Below are positions 16,886 to 25,890 of a stretch of DNA of 64,000 bases, piece after piece. This stretch comes from CAZQIC01 sp964593555 (GTDB lineage Bacteria; Bacteroidota; Bacteroidia; JAFLBG01). The DNA lies in the NCBI GenBank assembly GCA_964593555.1, contig CAZQIC010000002.1:39876-103875 (forward strand), in the 5' to 3' direction. Positions within the stretch are counted from its first letter, which is position 1, and every line of letters starts with the position of its first letter. Both the position numbers and the translations under genes were made by a program. The notes below the pieces were generated by a model. It had not been told where the DNA came from and did not search any database. It saw only the letters and a list, made by a program, of their open reading frames with translations.

Positions 16886-17983
16886 TTAAAATTTAATGTT
16901 CTCCCCTTCATTTAACTCTTGAAAACCTTTAATCACTAATTTATCTCCTTCTTTAAGCCCCTGTGTTATCTCTGTGTTCCCGTTATATACTTTGCCGGAC
17001 TTTACATTGACCTTTTTTGCTTTCCCATTATCGGCAACTATTACGTATTCACCTTGTTCTGTTTTTTGTACGAGGTTAACAGGAACAACTAACGCCTTAT
17101 CGCTGCTATAGCTTACAATACGAAGTACTGCTACCATATTAGGATGATATTCCTTTTTATTATCCAGATTCACCTGTACGGAGAAGGTACGTGTCATAGG
17201 ATTGATCACTTTAGAAACAAAGTTGATTTTGCTGTGAATGGTATCATTAATATCGGGAAAAACTATTTCCACTTCATCTCCTGCTTTAACCTTTGTTGCA
17301 TTGGCCTCTGATACTTCTCCTTTTATTTTAAGGTTGTTAAAGTTCACTACTCTTATCACCGGCATTCCCGGAGCTGTAACCTGTCCAAGTTTTATATCAA
17401 CGTCATCCACCACACCATTAATAGGAGATTTAATTCTTGTCATATCCAATTGCTCCTGTAGTGTAGCCATTTTTTTCTCCAGACTTTCTTTCTGATTTTT
17501 TGCAGTTAAAAATTGGATCTCTGTTCCTATTTTTTGATCCCAGAGATTTTTCTGTTTTTGGAAAACGATGTTAGCGAGATCAAGACCGTTTTGCAATTCA
17601 GCAATGCCCTGTATTATAATTTTATTATCTGTTTCTGCCAATATTTTACCAACGCTTACTTCATCACCCACTTTTACATTGATTCGGGTGACGGCACCGC
17701 CTGTTTCAGAAGCAAGCGATACGTTTTCGTCAGCATCAACCCTGCCTTGTACCTGGATATAACTTTTAAATACTTCGGGAGCAACGGACTTTACTACCAC
17801 CATACGCATTTTATAATCACGGGTAGTGTCCGATGCAGCTAGTTCTTCTTCAAGGGTTGCTATTTTAACATTAAGCTCTGCAGCATCTTTTTTCAATTTT
17901 TCCAATTCAGCTTTTTTATCGCCTCCGCCTGAACAGGCTACTAGTGTGGAAAGTCCTACTATCAATAATAAATTTGTCCTCAT
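16886..17983 (-). CDS. RND efflux periplasmic adaptor (HlyD/MFP family) lipoprotein
   Basis: A 365-residue membrane-fusion protein. The signal peptide ends in the lipobox 'LVAC' (Cys near residue 17), followed by a Lys/Glu-rich coiled coil (about 22-50), a biotinyl-lipoyl half ('GGAVTRINVKVGDEVSVGKI'), an alpha-hairpin, the second lipoyl half ('SPINGVVDDVDIKLGQVTAPG') and beta-barrel plus membrane-proximal domains. It links the RND pump to the outer-membrane channel. It sits 26 bases after the tolC-like gene and 84 bases before the pump gene. The N-terminal coiled coil before the lipoyl domain is typical of Bacteroidota versions. Confidence 0.95.
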   Translation of the reverse strand: MRTNLLLIVGLSTLVACSGGGDKKAELEKLKKDAAELNVKIATLEEELAASDTTRDYKMRMVVVKSVAPEVFKSYIQVQGRVDADENVSLASETGGAVTRINVKVGDEVSVGKILAETDNKIIIQGIAELQNGLDLANIVFQKQKNLWDQKIGTEIQFLTAKNQKESLEKKMATLQEQLDMTRIKSPINGVVDDVDIKLGQVTAPGMPVIRVVNFNNLKIKGEVSEANATKVKAGDEVEIVFPDINDTIHSKINFVSKVINPMTRTFSVQVNLDNKKEYHPNMVAVLRIVSYSSDKALVVPVNLVQKTEQGEYVIVADNGKAKKVNVKSGKVYNGNTEITQGLKEGDKLVIKGFQELNEGENIKF

Positions 17984-18008
17984 ACTATTTGTGTTTTATT
18001 TTTTCTTT

Positions 18009-19379
18009 TTATTTAAGCAATCCGTTAGCTTTATCGTAATCTATTTTTGCAACCAATGCATCATAAAGTGCATTAAAATAATTCACCTGTGCTTCTTTCA
18101 AAGCGGTCTCGGCATTTAATACTTCCAGGTTAGAACCTACGCCCTGTTCATACTTAAGTTTAGAAACGCGACCCACCTCTTCGGCAAGTTCAATGTTTTT
18201 CTTTTGCACATCCAATGATTGTGAAGCATTTTGCAAAACCGTTCTTGCATTACTCAATTCAAGGTCGATGCTTTGCTGAATAAATTTAAGGTCGTTTTCA
18301 CTTTTTAATAATGCCAATTTGGATTGCTGCACCTTGTAGTGTTTCTGCCCTCCCGAAAAAATCGGTAATGATACTTTACCTCCTATCATGGATGCCGGAA
18401 AATATTTTGGACCATAATCATCGTATCCAACGCCAGAATATTTATAATTGCCAAATATTACAAGGTTAGGCAAAAAAGCAAATTGATCTTTTTTGATCTG
18501 CAGCTGTGCACCTTTTTTCTGAAGATCCACCAGATTATATTCTATTCGCCTGGTGTAATCAAATTTCTCCAGCGAAAGATTGTCAGCCTTAAATTCCACT
18601 GCTTCAAGATTGTCGGTTAATGTAAGCGCGGCAGCTTGATCCATTCCCATCTGGTATTTTAATAAAGAGATTCCCAATATCATAAGACGATCAATTTTTT
18701 CTTTCTCAGACAATAAGTTGGTGTATGCTACCTGCGTTCTGTCTAAATCTATCTTTTCAACAAAACCATTTTCGTTTAAAGACTTTGTATCGCTAACCAG
18801 TTTTTTTAAACGATCAAGATTCGCGCTCAATAGTTTCAATCGTTCATTATTTACCAATACGGAATAATATGCCTTTTTTACAACGCCGATTATTTCAACA
18901 CGGGTACGATCGGTGGATCTTTTGGTCAACTCCATGTAAACTTTTGTCGCTTTCAACCCCAAAAAATAACCCATGTCAACAGCCAGCCATGATGCTTCAA
19001 GAGCTAAGTTTGAATTATTAGGTGCGGCAAACTGAACCTCCATATATGTACCCGGAGGGCCGATGAAAGACGGAACCACAGATACAGGAATATCAAAAAA
19101 ATGAGTCTGGTCATAACTCGCATTTAATTGCGGCAAACCAATTCCTCTAATTTCTTTCACCTTATTTGCTGCGATCTGCTCATCAAATGTTGCATTCTGG
19201 ATATTCGTGTTATTCTGTATAGCATAATCAATAGCCTGCTGCAATGAAAATGAAAAACTCGGATTAGTGCTGGGGGCTTGTGCATGCAAAAATCCAATGG
19301 ATAAAATAAAAAAACCTGTAAGTAATCTGCGCAACTTCGTGCTTCGCGCTCCATGCTTCGAACTTTTAACTTTTTCCAT
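18009..19379 (-). CDS. TolC-family outer-membrane efflux channel
   Basis: About 456 residues. The signal peptide ends 'FLHAQA', and the mature part has two OEP repeats of long amphipathic helices ('SFSLQQAIDYAIQNNTNI', and later 'LKYEQGVGSNLEVLNAETAL'), the standard TolC trimer fold. It forms the outer-membrane exit duct for the adjacent adaptor and pump. The ATG at 19379 is chosen because it begins one base after the tetR stop codon, giving tight coupling; an ATG at 19397 overlapping tetR is also in frame. It is the second gene of the efflux operon. Confidence 0.94.
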   Translation of the reverse strand: MEKVKSSKHGARSTKLRRLLTGFFILSIGFLHAQAPSTNPSFSFSLQQAIDYAIQNNTNIQNATFDEQIAANKVKEIRGIGLPQLNASYDQTHFFDIPVSVVPSFIGPPGTYMEVQFAAPNNSNLALEASWLAVDMGYFLGLKATKVYMELTKRSTDRTRVEIIGVVKKAYYSVLVNNERLKLLSANLDRLKKLVSDTKSLNENGFVEKIDLDRTQVAYTNLLSEKEKIDRLMILGISLLKYQMGMDQAAALTLTDNLEAVEFKADNLSLEKFDYTRRIEYNLVDLQKKGAQLQIKKDQFAFLPNLVIFGNYKYSGVGYDDYGPKYFPASMIGGKVSLPIFSGGQKHYKVQQSKLALLKSENDLKFIQQSIDLELSNARTVLQNASQSLDVQKKNIELAEEVGRVSKLKYEQGVGSNLEVLNAETALKEAQVNYFNALYDALVAKIDYDKANGLLK

Positions 19380-19380
19380 A

Positions 19381-19995
19381 TTATTCTTCTTCAACAATTT
19401 GTTTGAATTTATTTATAAGCTTATGTCCTTTAAGCGTGCAAATACCATAAAGAAAATGTTCTGTAAGCGACAACTGCACCTCTAGTATATTAAACTTATC
19501 AGGAGGAAAAATAGTTGGATCAAATCCCATTTCCAACTCCTGGATTCTTAATACACCAATTACTTTTGAGTTTAAATCGCTACGTATATACCCCTGCTTT
19601 TTACCTTTCTCAAGTGATACTTCAACCGTCCTGAGAATACATTTTTCTTTAAAATCAATGAACAGCTGCCATGCTTTGGGGTGATGTTTCTGAAGATCGT
19701 AAAATACATTCGGATTGATCTTTCCCATTATATCCGCAATGTGCTTCATTACATTAAAAACTTCCTCTACAACATTATCAGATTGTTCAACGTCCTTTTT
19801 TATCTGTACTTCATCCTCTTCCAGCTTTTGCTGCATCAATTTCATGATGATCTGGTCCTTATCTTTAAACGATTTATAGATCGTTTTTTTAGATATGCCC
19901 AGATGTTTCGCTATGTCATCCATAGTAACACTACGAATGCCGTAACGAAAGAACAATTCCTGCGTCCCTTTTAATATTTTATCTACGTCTTTCAT
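19381..19995 (-). CDS. TetR-family transcriptional regulator of the efflux operon
   Basis: A 204-residue protein with an N-terminal TetR helix-turn-helix (about 5-50: 'FFRYGIRSVTMDDIAKHLGISKKTIY' split over the HTH, then 'FKDKDQII') and an all-helical ligand-binding/dimer domain. It is the first gene of the operon and touches the tolC-like gene, so it most likely represses its own operon until an efflux substrate binds. The 134-base gap to divergent asnS would hold its operator; no clear palindrome was identified there. Confidence 0.92.
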   Translation of the reverse strand: MKDVDKILKGTQELFFRYGIRSVTMDDIAKHLGISKKTIYKSFKDKDQIIMKLMQQKLEEDEVQIKKDVEQSDNVVEEVFNVMKHIADIMGKINPNVFYDLQKHHPKAWQLFIDFKEKCILRTVEVSLEKGKKQGYIRSDLNSKVIGVLRIQELEMGFDPTIFPPDKFNILEVQLSLTEHFLYGICTLKGHKLINKFKQIVEEE

Positions 19996-20099
19996 TTAAT
20001 CGGGAGCAAAACTATGGAAACTATTTTTGATTTCAAAGTTTCCGCTATAGTTATATTTTTATTATCCCTTTGAAACCCCATTTTTTGATTAAAAAGCCA

Positions 20100-20107
20100 T
20101 AAATTTG
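20100..20107 (+). promoter_or_regulatory. Candidate -7 box of asnS (TAAATTTG)
   Basis: It exactly fits TAnnTTTG and lies 23 bases upstream of the asnS ATG. A -33 TTTG at canonical spacing is not obvious, so confidence is moderate to low. Confidence 0.4.
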
Positions 20108-20129
20108 CCCCTCATTAATTAACAGTGCC

Positions 20130-21551
20130 ATGCAAAAAGAAAGTGTAAAAGATTTATTGGGAAGTACAGGTGTCGATAGAGAAGTTACCAGCAAAGGCTG
20201 GGTACGCACAAAACGTGGAAATAAAAATGTAGCATTTATTGCCATCAATGATGGCTCGACTATACATAATATCCAGGCAGTAGCTGACATGTCAAAATTT
20301 TCGGAAGAAGATCTGAAATTGGTTACTACTGGCTCTTGCATTGCCGTTACCGGCACTCTTGTAAAATCGCAAGGGCAGGGACAAGCAGTAGAAATACAAG
20401 CAACAAAAGTTGAAGTACTTGGTACTGCAGGTGAAGAATATCCTTTGCAAAAAAAGGGACACACGTTGGAATTTTTACGCGAGATCGCTCATTTACGTCC
20501 GCGCACCAATACATTCGGAGCAGTGTTTCGTATACGTCATCACATGTCGTATGCTATTCATAAATTTTTTAACGACAGAGGCTTTTTTAATTTACATACA
20601 CCTATTATCACAGGCTCAGATGCAGAAGGTGCCGGGGAAATGTTTCGTGTAACTACACTTGACATTAATAACCCGCCTAAAAATACTGACGGTAGTATTG
20701 ATTTTAAAGAAGATTTTTTTGGCAAGTCAACCAACCTCACTGTATCAGGTCAATTAGAGGGCGAGCTTGGCGCACTGGCATTAGGAAAAGTATATACATT
20801 CGGACCAACATTCCGTGCAGAGAATTCAAATACTCCGCGGCACCTTGCTGAATTCTGGATGATAGAACCCGAAGTTGCCTTTAACGATATTCATGACAAC
20901 ATGAATCTGGCAGAGGAGTTGCTACAGTACTTAGTTAAGTATGCGCTTGAACATTGTAAAGATGATCTGGAGTTTCTAAATGCGCGTGCCATCGATGAGG
21001 ATAAAAACAAAAAAGAAAACGAACGCAGTAAATCAACATTATTAGAAAAATTGAATACTGTTATTTCTAATTCTTTTAAAAGACTCAGCTATACCGAAGC
21101 AATTGAAGTTTTAAAAAGCTGTGGGAAAAATTTCGAATTTAAAGTTGAATGGGGCGTTGATTTGCAGAAAGAGCATGAAACCTATTTAGTTGAGCATTTT
21201 AAAACGCCGGTTATTTTAACCGATTATCCAAAAGATATTAAGGCGTTTTATATGAAACAAAACGAGGATGGAAAAACCGTTCGTGCTATGGATGTATTGT
21301 TTCCATATGTTGGAGAAATTATTGGAGGTTCACAACGGGAAGAAAACTATGATAAACTGTATAAGCGTGTAAAAGAAATGGGGATCCACGAAGAAACATT
21401 ATGGTGGTTCATGGAAACCCGTAAATATGGAACATGCGAACATAGTGGCTTTGGGCTTGGTTTTGAAAGACTTATATTGTTTATTACAGGACTTACCAAT
21501 GTAAGAGATATTATACCTTTTCCAAGGACCCCAAAAAATGCTGATTTTTAG
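20130..21551 (+). CDS. asnS: Asparaginyl-tRNA synthetase
   Basis: A 473-residue class IIb aminoacyl-tRNA synthetase that charges tRNA-Asn in the cytoplasm. The OB-fold anticodon-binding domain occupies about 15-110 ('VTSKGWVRTKRGNKNVAFI'). The class II core shows motif 2 in 'FRAENSNTPRHLAEFWMIEPE' (split around residue 240) and motif 3 in 'GFGLGFERLILFITG' near the C-terminus. The 'TGSDAEGAGEMF' stretch and the long insertion at about 290-320 are typical of AsnRS rather than AspRS. It is followed after 47 bases by rpoN on the same strand, probably in one transcript. Confidence 0.97.
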   Translation: MQKESVKDLLGSTGVDREVTSKGWVRTKRGNKNVAFIAINDGSTIHNIQAVADMSKFSEEDLKLVTTGSCIAVTGTLVKSQGQGQAVEIQATKVEVLGTAGEEYPLQKKGHTLEFLREIAHLRPRTNTFGAVFRIRHHMSYAIHKFFNDRGFFNLHTPIITGSDAEGAGEMFRVTTLDINNPPKNTDGSIDFKEDFFGKSTNLTVSGQLEGELGALALGKVYTFGPTFRAENSNTPRHLAEFWMIEPEVAFNDIHDNMNLAEELLQYLVKYALEHCKDDLEFLNARAIDEDKNKKENERSKSTLLEKLNTVISNSFKRLSYTEAIEVLKSCGKNFEFKVEWGVDLQKEHETYLVEHFKTPVILTDYPKDIKAFYMKQNEDGKTVRAMDVLFPYVGEIIGGSQREENYDKLYKRVKEMGIHEETLWWFMETRKYGTCEHSGFGLGFERLILFITGLTNVRDIIPFPRTPKNADF

Positions 21552-21598
21552 TATAAGTACTTAATGTAATGCGTAAATTCGTGGCGCGATAGATCGAT

Positions 21599-23050
21599 AT
21601 GCTTAAACAGAATTTTCAACAAAAACTACTTCAGAAATTATCACCACAGCAAATTCAGCTAATGAAATTGCTGCAGCTTCCTACTGTTGCTTTGGAGCAA
21701 CGGATAAAGGAAGAAATGGAGATTAATCCTGCCTTGGAAGAAGGAGAGGAAGAAGACGATATTCAGGAGGAGGAAGATGAATTTGCAGAAGATACAGACA
21801 ATAAAGAGGATGGAGATTCGGATGATTTCAGCATTACGGATTACATGGATGAGGATGAAGGAGATTCTTATAAACTTAAGTCAAATAATAACAGCGCTGA
21901 TCAGGACAAAAAAGAAATTCCTTTTTCTTCCGGAGTTGGTTTCCACGACATGCTGGAAAGTCAGTTGGGACTTAGAAGTTTAAGCGATCATGAATTCATT
22001 GTTGGGTCATATATACTAGGAAATATTGATGATGATGGTTATTTAAGACGAGATCTTGAATCGATCATTGATGATATCGCATTTTCACAAAATGTTCAAA
22101 CCACAAAAGAAGAATTAGAAAAACTACTGGAGGTTATTCACGAATTAGATCCTTCTGGTGTTGGTGCCAGAGATTTAAGGGAATGTTTATTGATACAATT
22201 GAAACGAAAAATGCCTCCATCACCTATCAACTCCCTCGCTATCGAGATCGTGGATAAATACATGGAGGAATTTTCTAAAAAACACTACGATAAAATTTCG
22301 AAGAAACTGGAGATAGATGATGAGACATTAAAAGATGCCATTAACGAAATTCTTAGACTTAATCCAAAGCCGGGAAGTTCTTTAGCAGACAGCCAAAAAT
22401 CATTCCAGCAAATCATCCCAGATTTTATCATCAACACTAATGACGGCAAACTTGAGTTAAGTCTTAACTCACGCAACGCACCTGACTTAAGAGTGAGCAA
22501 AACATACAACAATATGCTGGAAGATTATTCCAAGCAAAAAAATAAGGCGGGAAAAGAAGCATCACAATTCATCAAACAAAAAATAGAAGGTGCCAAATGG
22601 TTCATCGATGCTATACAGCAACGCCAGCATACTTTGCTAATGACCATGCAGGCCATTATGGAAAGGCAATATGAATATTTTTTTGAAGGCGATGAGACCA
22701 AACTGAAGCCGATGATCCTTAAAGATATTGCAGAAAAAATTGGTCTTGATATTTCTACAGTATCGCGTGTAGCAAACAGCAAATATGTACAAACACAATT
22801 TGGTACATTTTTATTAAAAACATTTTTTTCCGAATCGCTTTCAACGGATAGCGGTGAAGAAGTTTCATCACGTGAAGTGAAAAAAATACTTGAAGATTGC
22901 ATCACTGCTGAAAACAAAAAGAAACCACTTACCGATGACAGGCTCGCTGTTATATTAAAAGAAAAAGGTTATAACATTGCGAGAAGAACCGTTGCCAAAT
23001 ACCGGGAACAACTTGAAATTCCAGTGGCGCGCATGCGAAAAGAATTATAA
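21599..23050 (+). CDS. rpoN: RNA polymerase sigma-54 factor
   Basis: A 483-residue sigma-54. Region I is the Gln/Leu-rich N-terminus ('QKLSPQQIQLMKLLQLPTVA'), which interacts with AAA+ activators. Region II is a very acidic linker (about 40-85). The core-binding domain follows, and the C-terminal RpoN box 'ARRTVAKYRE' at about 461-470 recognises the -24 element. Sigma-54 needs an enhancer-binding activator; none is encoded in this window, so its regulon lies elsewhere. The gene directly follows asnS. Confidence 0.97.
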   Translation: MLKQNFQQKLLQKLSPQQIQLMKLLQLPTVALEQRIKEEMEINPALEEGEEEDDIQEEEDEFAEDTDNKEDGDSDDFSITDYMDEDEGDSYKLKSNNNSADQDKKEIPFSSGVGFHDMLESQLGLRSLSDHEFIVGSYILGNIDDDGYLRRDLESIIDDIAFSQNVQTTKEELEKLLEVIHELDPSGVGARDLRECLLIQLKRKMPPSPINSLAIEIVDKYMEEFSKKHYDKISKKLEIDDETLKDAINEILRLNPKPGSSLADSQKSFQQIIPDFIINTNDGKLELSLNSRNAPDLRVSKTYNNMLEDYSKQKNKAGKEASQFIKQKIEGAKWFIDAIQQRQHTLLMTMQAIMERQYEYFFEGDETKLKPMILKDIAEKIGLDISTVSRVANSKYVQTQFGTFLLKTFFSESLSTDSGEEVSSREVKKILEDCITAENKKKPLTDDRLAVILKEKGYNIARRTVAKYREQLEIPVARMRKEL

Positions 23051-23060
23051 AAATTCTACA

Positions 23061-23678
23061 TTGACAAATTCCCTCGCAAAATTTTTTTCTTATGTATTCC
23101 ACCCTCTTCTCATGCCCACCTATGGCATTCTCCTTCTTTTAAACATTGATTAGCAATTGTACCTGTTCCTTACGTTCAACGTAAAGCTGACACTTTGTTT
23201 AATGACCCTTGCGTTTACATGCCTGTTGCCAGTTATGAATGTTTGGCTGCTCGTAAAAATAAAATACATCAGTAGTTTTCATTTAAACATAAAAGAGGAA
23301 AGAAATATTTCATACGTTACCACTCTTATATTTTACGTAGCCGAATATTATTTATTGAATGGTGTACAGGTTTTTGATGTTTTAAAATTGCTTGTACTTG
23401 GCGCTACCCTATCTGTTGCTTTAGCATTTATAATAAATTTCTGGTGGAAAATAAGCGCACACATGATAGGTATCGGAGGTCTTGCGGGGGCGTTATTTGC
23501 CTTGAACGGACAAATAGATATAGCATTCTTTTTCCCAATTGTATTGTTCGTTGCCGGACTTATAGGCTTTGCCAGGCTCGCACTTGAAGCACATACCAAT
23601 GCCCAGGTATATACAGGGTTCTTACTCGGATTTGCCTGTGAATGGGGCCTTTTCGAAGTATACCACCTGTTTTCGTAA
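23061..23678 (+). pseudogene. PAP2-like integral membrane protein interrupted by an in-frame amber codon
   Basis: The downstream open part (from TTG 23157 or ATG 23202 to 23678) encodes a multi-span protein whose C-terminal half resembles PAP2 phosphatases ('WKISAHMIGIGGLAGALFAL', 'ARLALEAHTNAQVYTGFLLG'). Reading the same frame upstream gives a convincing N-terminus, 'LAKFFSYVFHPLLMPTYG', as in Bacteroidota PAP2-like proteins, from a TTG at 23061. The two parts are joined across a TAG at 23151-23153. The frame is otherwise intact on both sides. TAG is used as a normal stop by asnS and the lysine-rich gene, so this is a nonsense mutation or a sequence error, unless translation restarts downstream. 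The catalytic PAP2 motifs are degenerate. It begins 10 bases after rpoN. Confidence 0.65.
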
Positions 23679-23756
23679 TCGGCTTTTACCCGCCTTTTTA
23701 ACAAAAACCTGTTAATAATAAAGAGGAATGCAGGTTTTACGTCTTTTGCATTGCCC

Positions 23757-23764
23757 TATTTTTG
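23757..23764 (+). promoter_or_regulatory. Candidate -7 box (TATTTTTG)
   Basis: It matches TAnnTTTG and lies 22 bases before the ATG at 23787, with a T-rich stretch (GTTTTAC) about 18 bases upstream in the -33 zone. Confidence 0.35.
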
Positions 23765-23786
23765 AGGTATCATCAAAACAATCTTT

Positions 23787-24068
23787 ATGGACCAGAAAAA
23801 AATTGCCGATAAAAAGTCAACAACTTCCCTAAAAGAAGATCTTGGCATTGGTTTGAGCATTAATGATCTGCGTGAAAAAGAGTTTAACGGTGAAAAACTT
23901 TCCACAGAGGAATGGCAAGCTCTGAAAAATTTTGACAGGTTTCGTATTTCTGAATTAAACAATCAAACATCGGACATGGAATTCCACAAACGTTACCGTG
24001 AAATACAGGTAATGGCTAACCTGGGGGATTATAAAGAGTTTTTAAAAGAGAAATATTCTACATTGTAA
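23787..24068 (+). CDS. Small hypothetical cytoplasmic protein
   Basis: A 93-residue, highly charged and predicted mostly helical protein with no signal peptide or membrane segment. It has an 'LGIGLSINDLREKEFNGEKLS' type helix followed by 'TEEWQALKNFDRFR' and a C-terminal 'YKEFLKEKYSTL'. I do not recognise a named family. It has its own candidate -7 box and terminator, so it is probably a single-gene unit. Confidence 0.72.
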   Translation: MDQKKIADKKSTTSLKEDLGIGLSINDLREKEFNGEKLSTEEWQALKNFDRFRISELNNQTSDMEFHKRYREIQVMANLGDYKEFLKEKYSTL

Positions 24069-24119
24069 TTAGGAAAATTTTTTGTTTATCCATTTATCAA
24101 CATAATTTAGGGAAGACAG

Positions 24120-24150
24120 AAAACTTCTAAATAGTTTTAGAAGTTTTTCT
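24120..24150 (+). terminator. Probable intrinsic terminator
   Basis: Perfect 12-bp stem AAAACTTCTAAA / TTTAGAAGTTTT with loop TAGT, followed by more T. It lies about 50 bases after the stop of the 93-residue gene. The stem is AT-rich, so strength is uncertain. Confidence 0.55.
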
Positions 24151-24326
24151 ACCCTCACTTGTTCCCTTAGTTCTTTTACTGTTATCAATCTTCCAAAAGG
24201 CTATTTGTTTATTTGGAAGTACATTTCCAAGGGTAATCAGATACAAATCTTTAAAATGTTCGACCTTTTAAGAAGGTTTGGTTAGCATTTATTTCCAAAT
24301 GTGAAAACGAAAATAGGTGGTCTGGA

Positions 24327-24361
24327 AAAAAAAATAAGAGGGCCTATCTCTTGACCCTCTT
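24327..24361 (-). terminator. Intrinsic terminator of lanthipeptide precursor copy 2
   Basis: Stem AAGAGGG / CCCTCTT with a 12-base loop. On the minus strand it is followed by a run of T (seen as A on the plus strand at 24327-24334). It starts about 24 bases after the precursor stop codon. Confidence 0.7.
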
Positions 24362-24384
24362 GTAATTAAAAAAAACAAAAAGAT

Positions 24385-24672
24385 TTAAACAGTAATTATT
24401 ATACACCAAAATCCCATTGAATCTCCGCAAAGGTTCCTCGAATATGCATCTCCGGTTGTTTCCACCGCAGGATGTTCTCCTATTGATTTGCCAATCGTGT
24501 ACATTGCACTTATTAATGTTACGGTACATACGGGCGTTGACCAGGGAGTTGCAACACTTAAAATTGCCGCTCCGCCCTCTACAGTCTGACTTTCGTTTTT
24601 GTCCAAAGAAGTAACAAAGCTGTTTACTTTTAATTCTTCCAACCTAGGTAATTTTTGTTTTTTAGTTTCCAT
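24385..24672 (-). CDS. Pinensin-type lanthipeptide precursor (copy 2)
   Basis: A 95-residue paralogue of the precursor at 9165. The leader (1-34) shares 'LEELKVNSFVTSLDKNESQT' and ends 'VEGG' at residues 31-34. The 61-residue core begins AAILSVATPWSTPVCTVTL, nearly identical to copy 1 for its first 19 residues, then diverges: it has three Cys ('TPVCTVT', 'RNLCGDS', 'GFWCIII') against two in copy 1, and a different Ser/Thr pattern. Conserved leaders with variable core tails are typical of precursor families processed by one shared enzyme set. No such enzymes are in the window. It has its own terminator and is surrounded by non-coding sequence. Confidence 0.8.
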   Translation of the reverse strand: METKKQKLPRLEELKVNSFVTSLDKNESQTVEGGAAILSVATPWSTPVCTVTLISAMYTIGKSIGEHPAVETTGDAYSRNLCGDSMGFWCIIITV

Positions 24673-25061
24673 ATTGTATTTTTTGTTGCCTACTTCTTTA
24701 AAAGGGCTTCAGCTTTTCCCCTAATTTTATTTTTAAAATTGTATTGTAAATTTAGCGTAGCTACATGATGAAGCGATTAAAGAAAAGTTATGCTATCGCT
24801 ATCAAAACCACTCGAAATAAAAGGTGTGTCAATATAATTTTAACATAGTGTTACCTCTGCATTTATAAATAGAATATCAAAAGTTTCTGCCAAACCTTAT
24901 GTATAGACCTCTCCCTTGACATTTAATTAAGCATCACAGTAATTAAATTTTTACCACCCCAGTAGATAACAACAGCTTGATGTTTATAAGTATAGTTGAA
25001 TTAAACTACCCGAAACAATCACGTAACCTAAAGATTGAACTTTTGTATCAAACTTCATCTA
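24673..25061. other. Divergent intergenic region (about 390 bases)
   Basis: AT-rich and without a convincing gene on either strand. It separates the minus-strand lanthipeptide precursor from the plus-strand LpxH-like operon and must carry both promoters. No clear TAnnTTTG/TTTG pair or strong palindrome was found. Confidence 0.5.
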
Positions 25062-25889
25062 ATGAAGAAAAAGTTCAAGACAATTATCATATCTGATATA
25101 CACCTAGGAACAAAGAGTTCAAAATCGAAAGAAGTTGTTAAATTTTTAAGAAACCACAAATGCGAAACGTTAATCCTCAATGGGGACATAATTGACGGAT
25201 GGCAACTTAAAAAATCCGGCGCCTGGAAAAAAAGACATAGTGGTTTAGTAAAATATGTAATGAAGAGGCTGGCAAAGGGAGACACAAAAATTATTTATTT
25301 ACGAGGAAACCATGATGATTTTTTAGATCAATTATTGCCGGTGAAATTCGGCAATTTCTCTATAGTAACAGAACACATTCACGAATCCAACGGCAAAAAA
25401 TATTTTATAACCCACGGAGATATTTTTGATTCTGTTACAACAAATTTCCGGTGGCTAGCCAAATTAGGCGATGTAAGCTATACAATTTTGCTGTGGTTCA
25501 ATAGACATTACAACCATTACCGGATAAAAAGAGGCCTACCGTATTATTCTCTCTCACAGGCTATAAAAAGCAAAGTAAAATCTGCTGTTTCCTTTATTGA
25601 TGATTTTGAAAATCACCTGGTAAAAATGGCGAGAAAAAAGAATTGCGATGGGATCATATGCGGACATATACATACCCCTGCAGACAAAATCATAGACAAT
25701 ATACATTATTTAAACTCCGGGGATTGGGTAGAAACAATGACAGCGCTGACTGAAGATTTTAATGGCAAATGGCAAATAGTTTATTACCAGGACTGGTTAG
25801 CAGAGCATGAGAAATTTAATATCAATCTGGAAAAAGAAGACTCCTTAAGTGATGGTGTAAGCAAACAAATAGTTTTAAAAACCGCCTAA
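25062..25889 (+). CDS. LpxH-like metallophosphoesterase (UDP-2,3-diacylglucosamine diphosphatase family)
   Basis: A 275-residue calcineurin-like phosphoesterase. All metal-binding motifs are present: 'SDIHLGT' (Asp12, His14), 'LNGDIIDGW', 'RGNHDD', 'THGD' and 'CGHIHTP'. The order and spacing match LpxH, which cleaves UDP-2,3-diacylglucosamine to lipid X in lipid A synthesis. The ATG at 25062 is chosen because the motifs start at once after it; an in-frame TTG nine codons earlier is unlikely. The gene is first in a tight three-gene operon with a glycosyltransferase and a lipid kinase, so it may act on another glycolipid rather than being the main lpxH. Confidence 0.88.
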   Translation: MKKKFKTIIISDIHLGTKSSKSKEVVKFLRNHKCETLILNGDIIDGWQLKKSGAWKKRHSGLVKYVMKRLAKGDTKIIYLRGNHDDFLDQLLPVKFGNFSIVTEHIHESNGKKYFITHGDIFDSVTTNFRWLAKLGDVSYTILLWFNRHYNHYRIKRGLPYYSLSQAIKSKVKSAVSFIDDFENHLVKMARKKNCDGIICGHIHTPADKIIDNIHYLNSGDWVETMTALTEDFNGKWQIVYYQDWLAEHEKFNINLEKEDSLSDGVSKQIVLKTA

Positions 25890-25890
25890 C

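Noticed and set aside
23151..23153. Reassignment of TAG as a sense codon
   Set aside because: asnS and the lysine-rich gene end in TAG followed by clear gene boundaries, so TAG is a normal stop in this genome.
9165..24672. The 15-kb interval between the two lanthipeptide precursors as a biosynthetic cluster with the efflux operon as its exporter
   Set aside because: It holds housekeeping genes (asnS, rpoN) and a standard TetR-controlled RND pump, and no dehydratase, cyclase or peptidase-ABC exporter; orientation and spacing do not suggest one unit.
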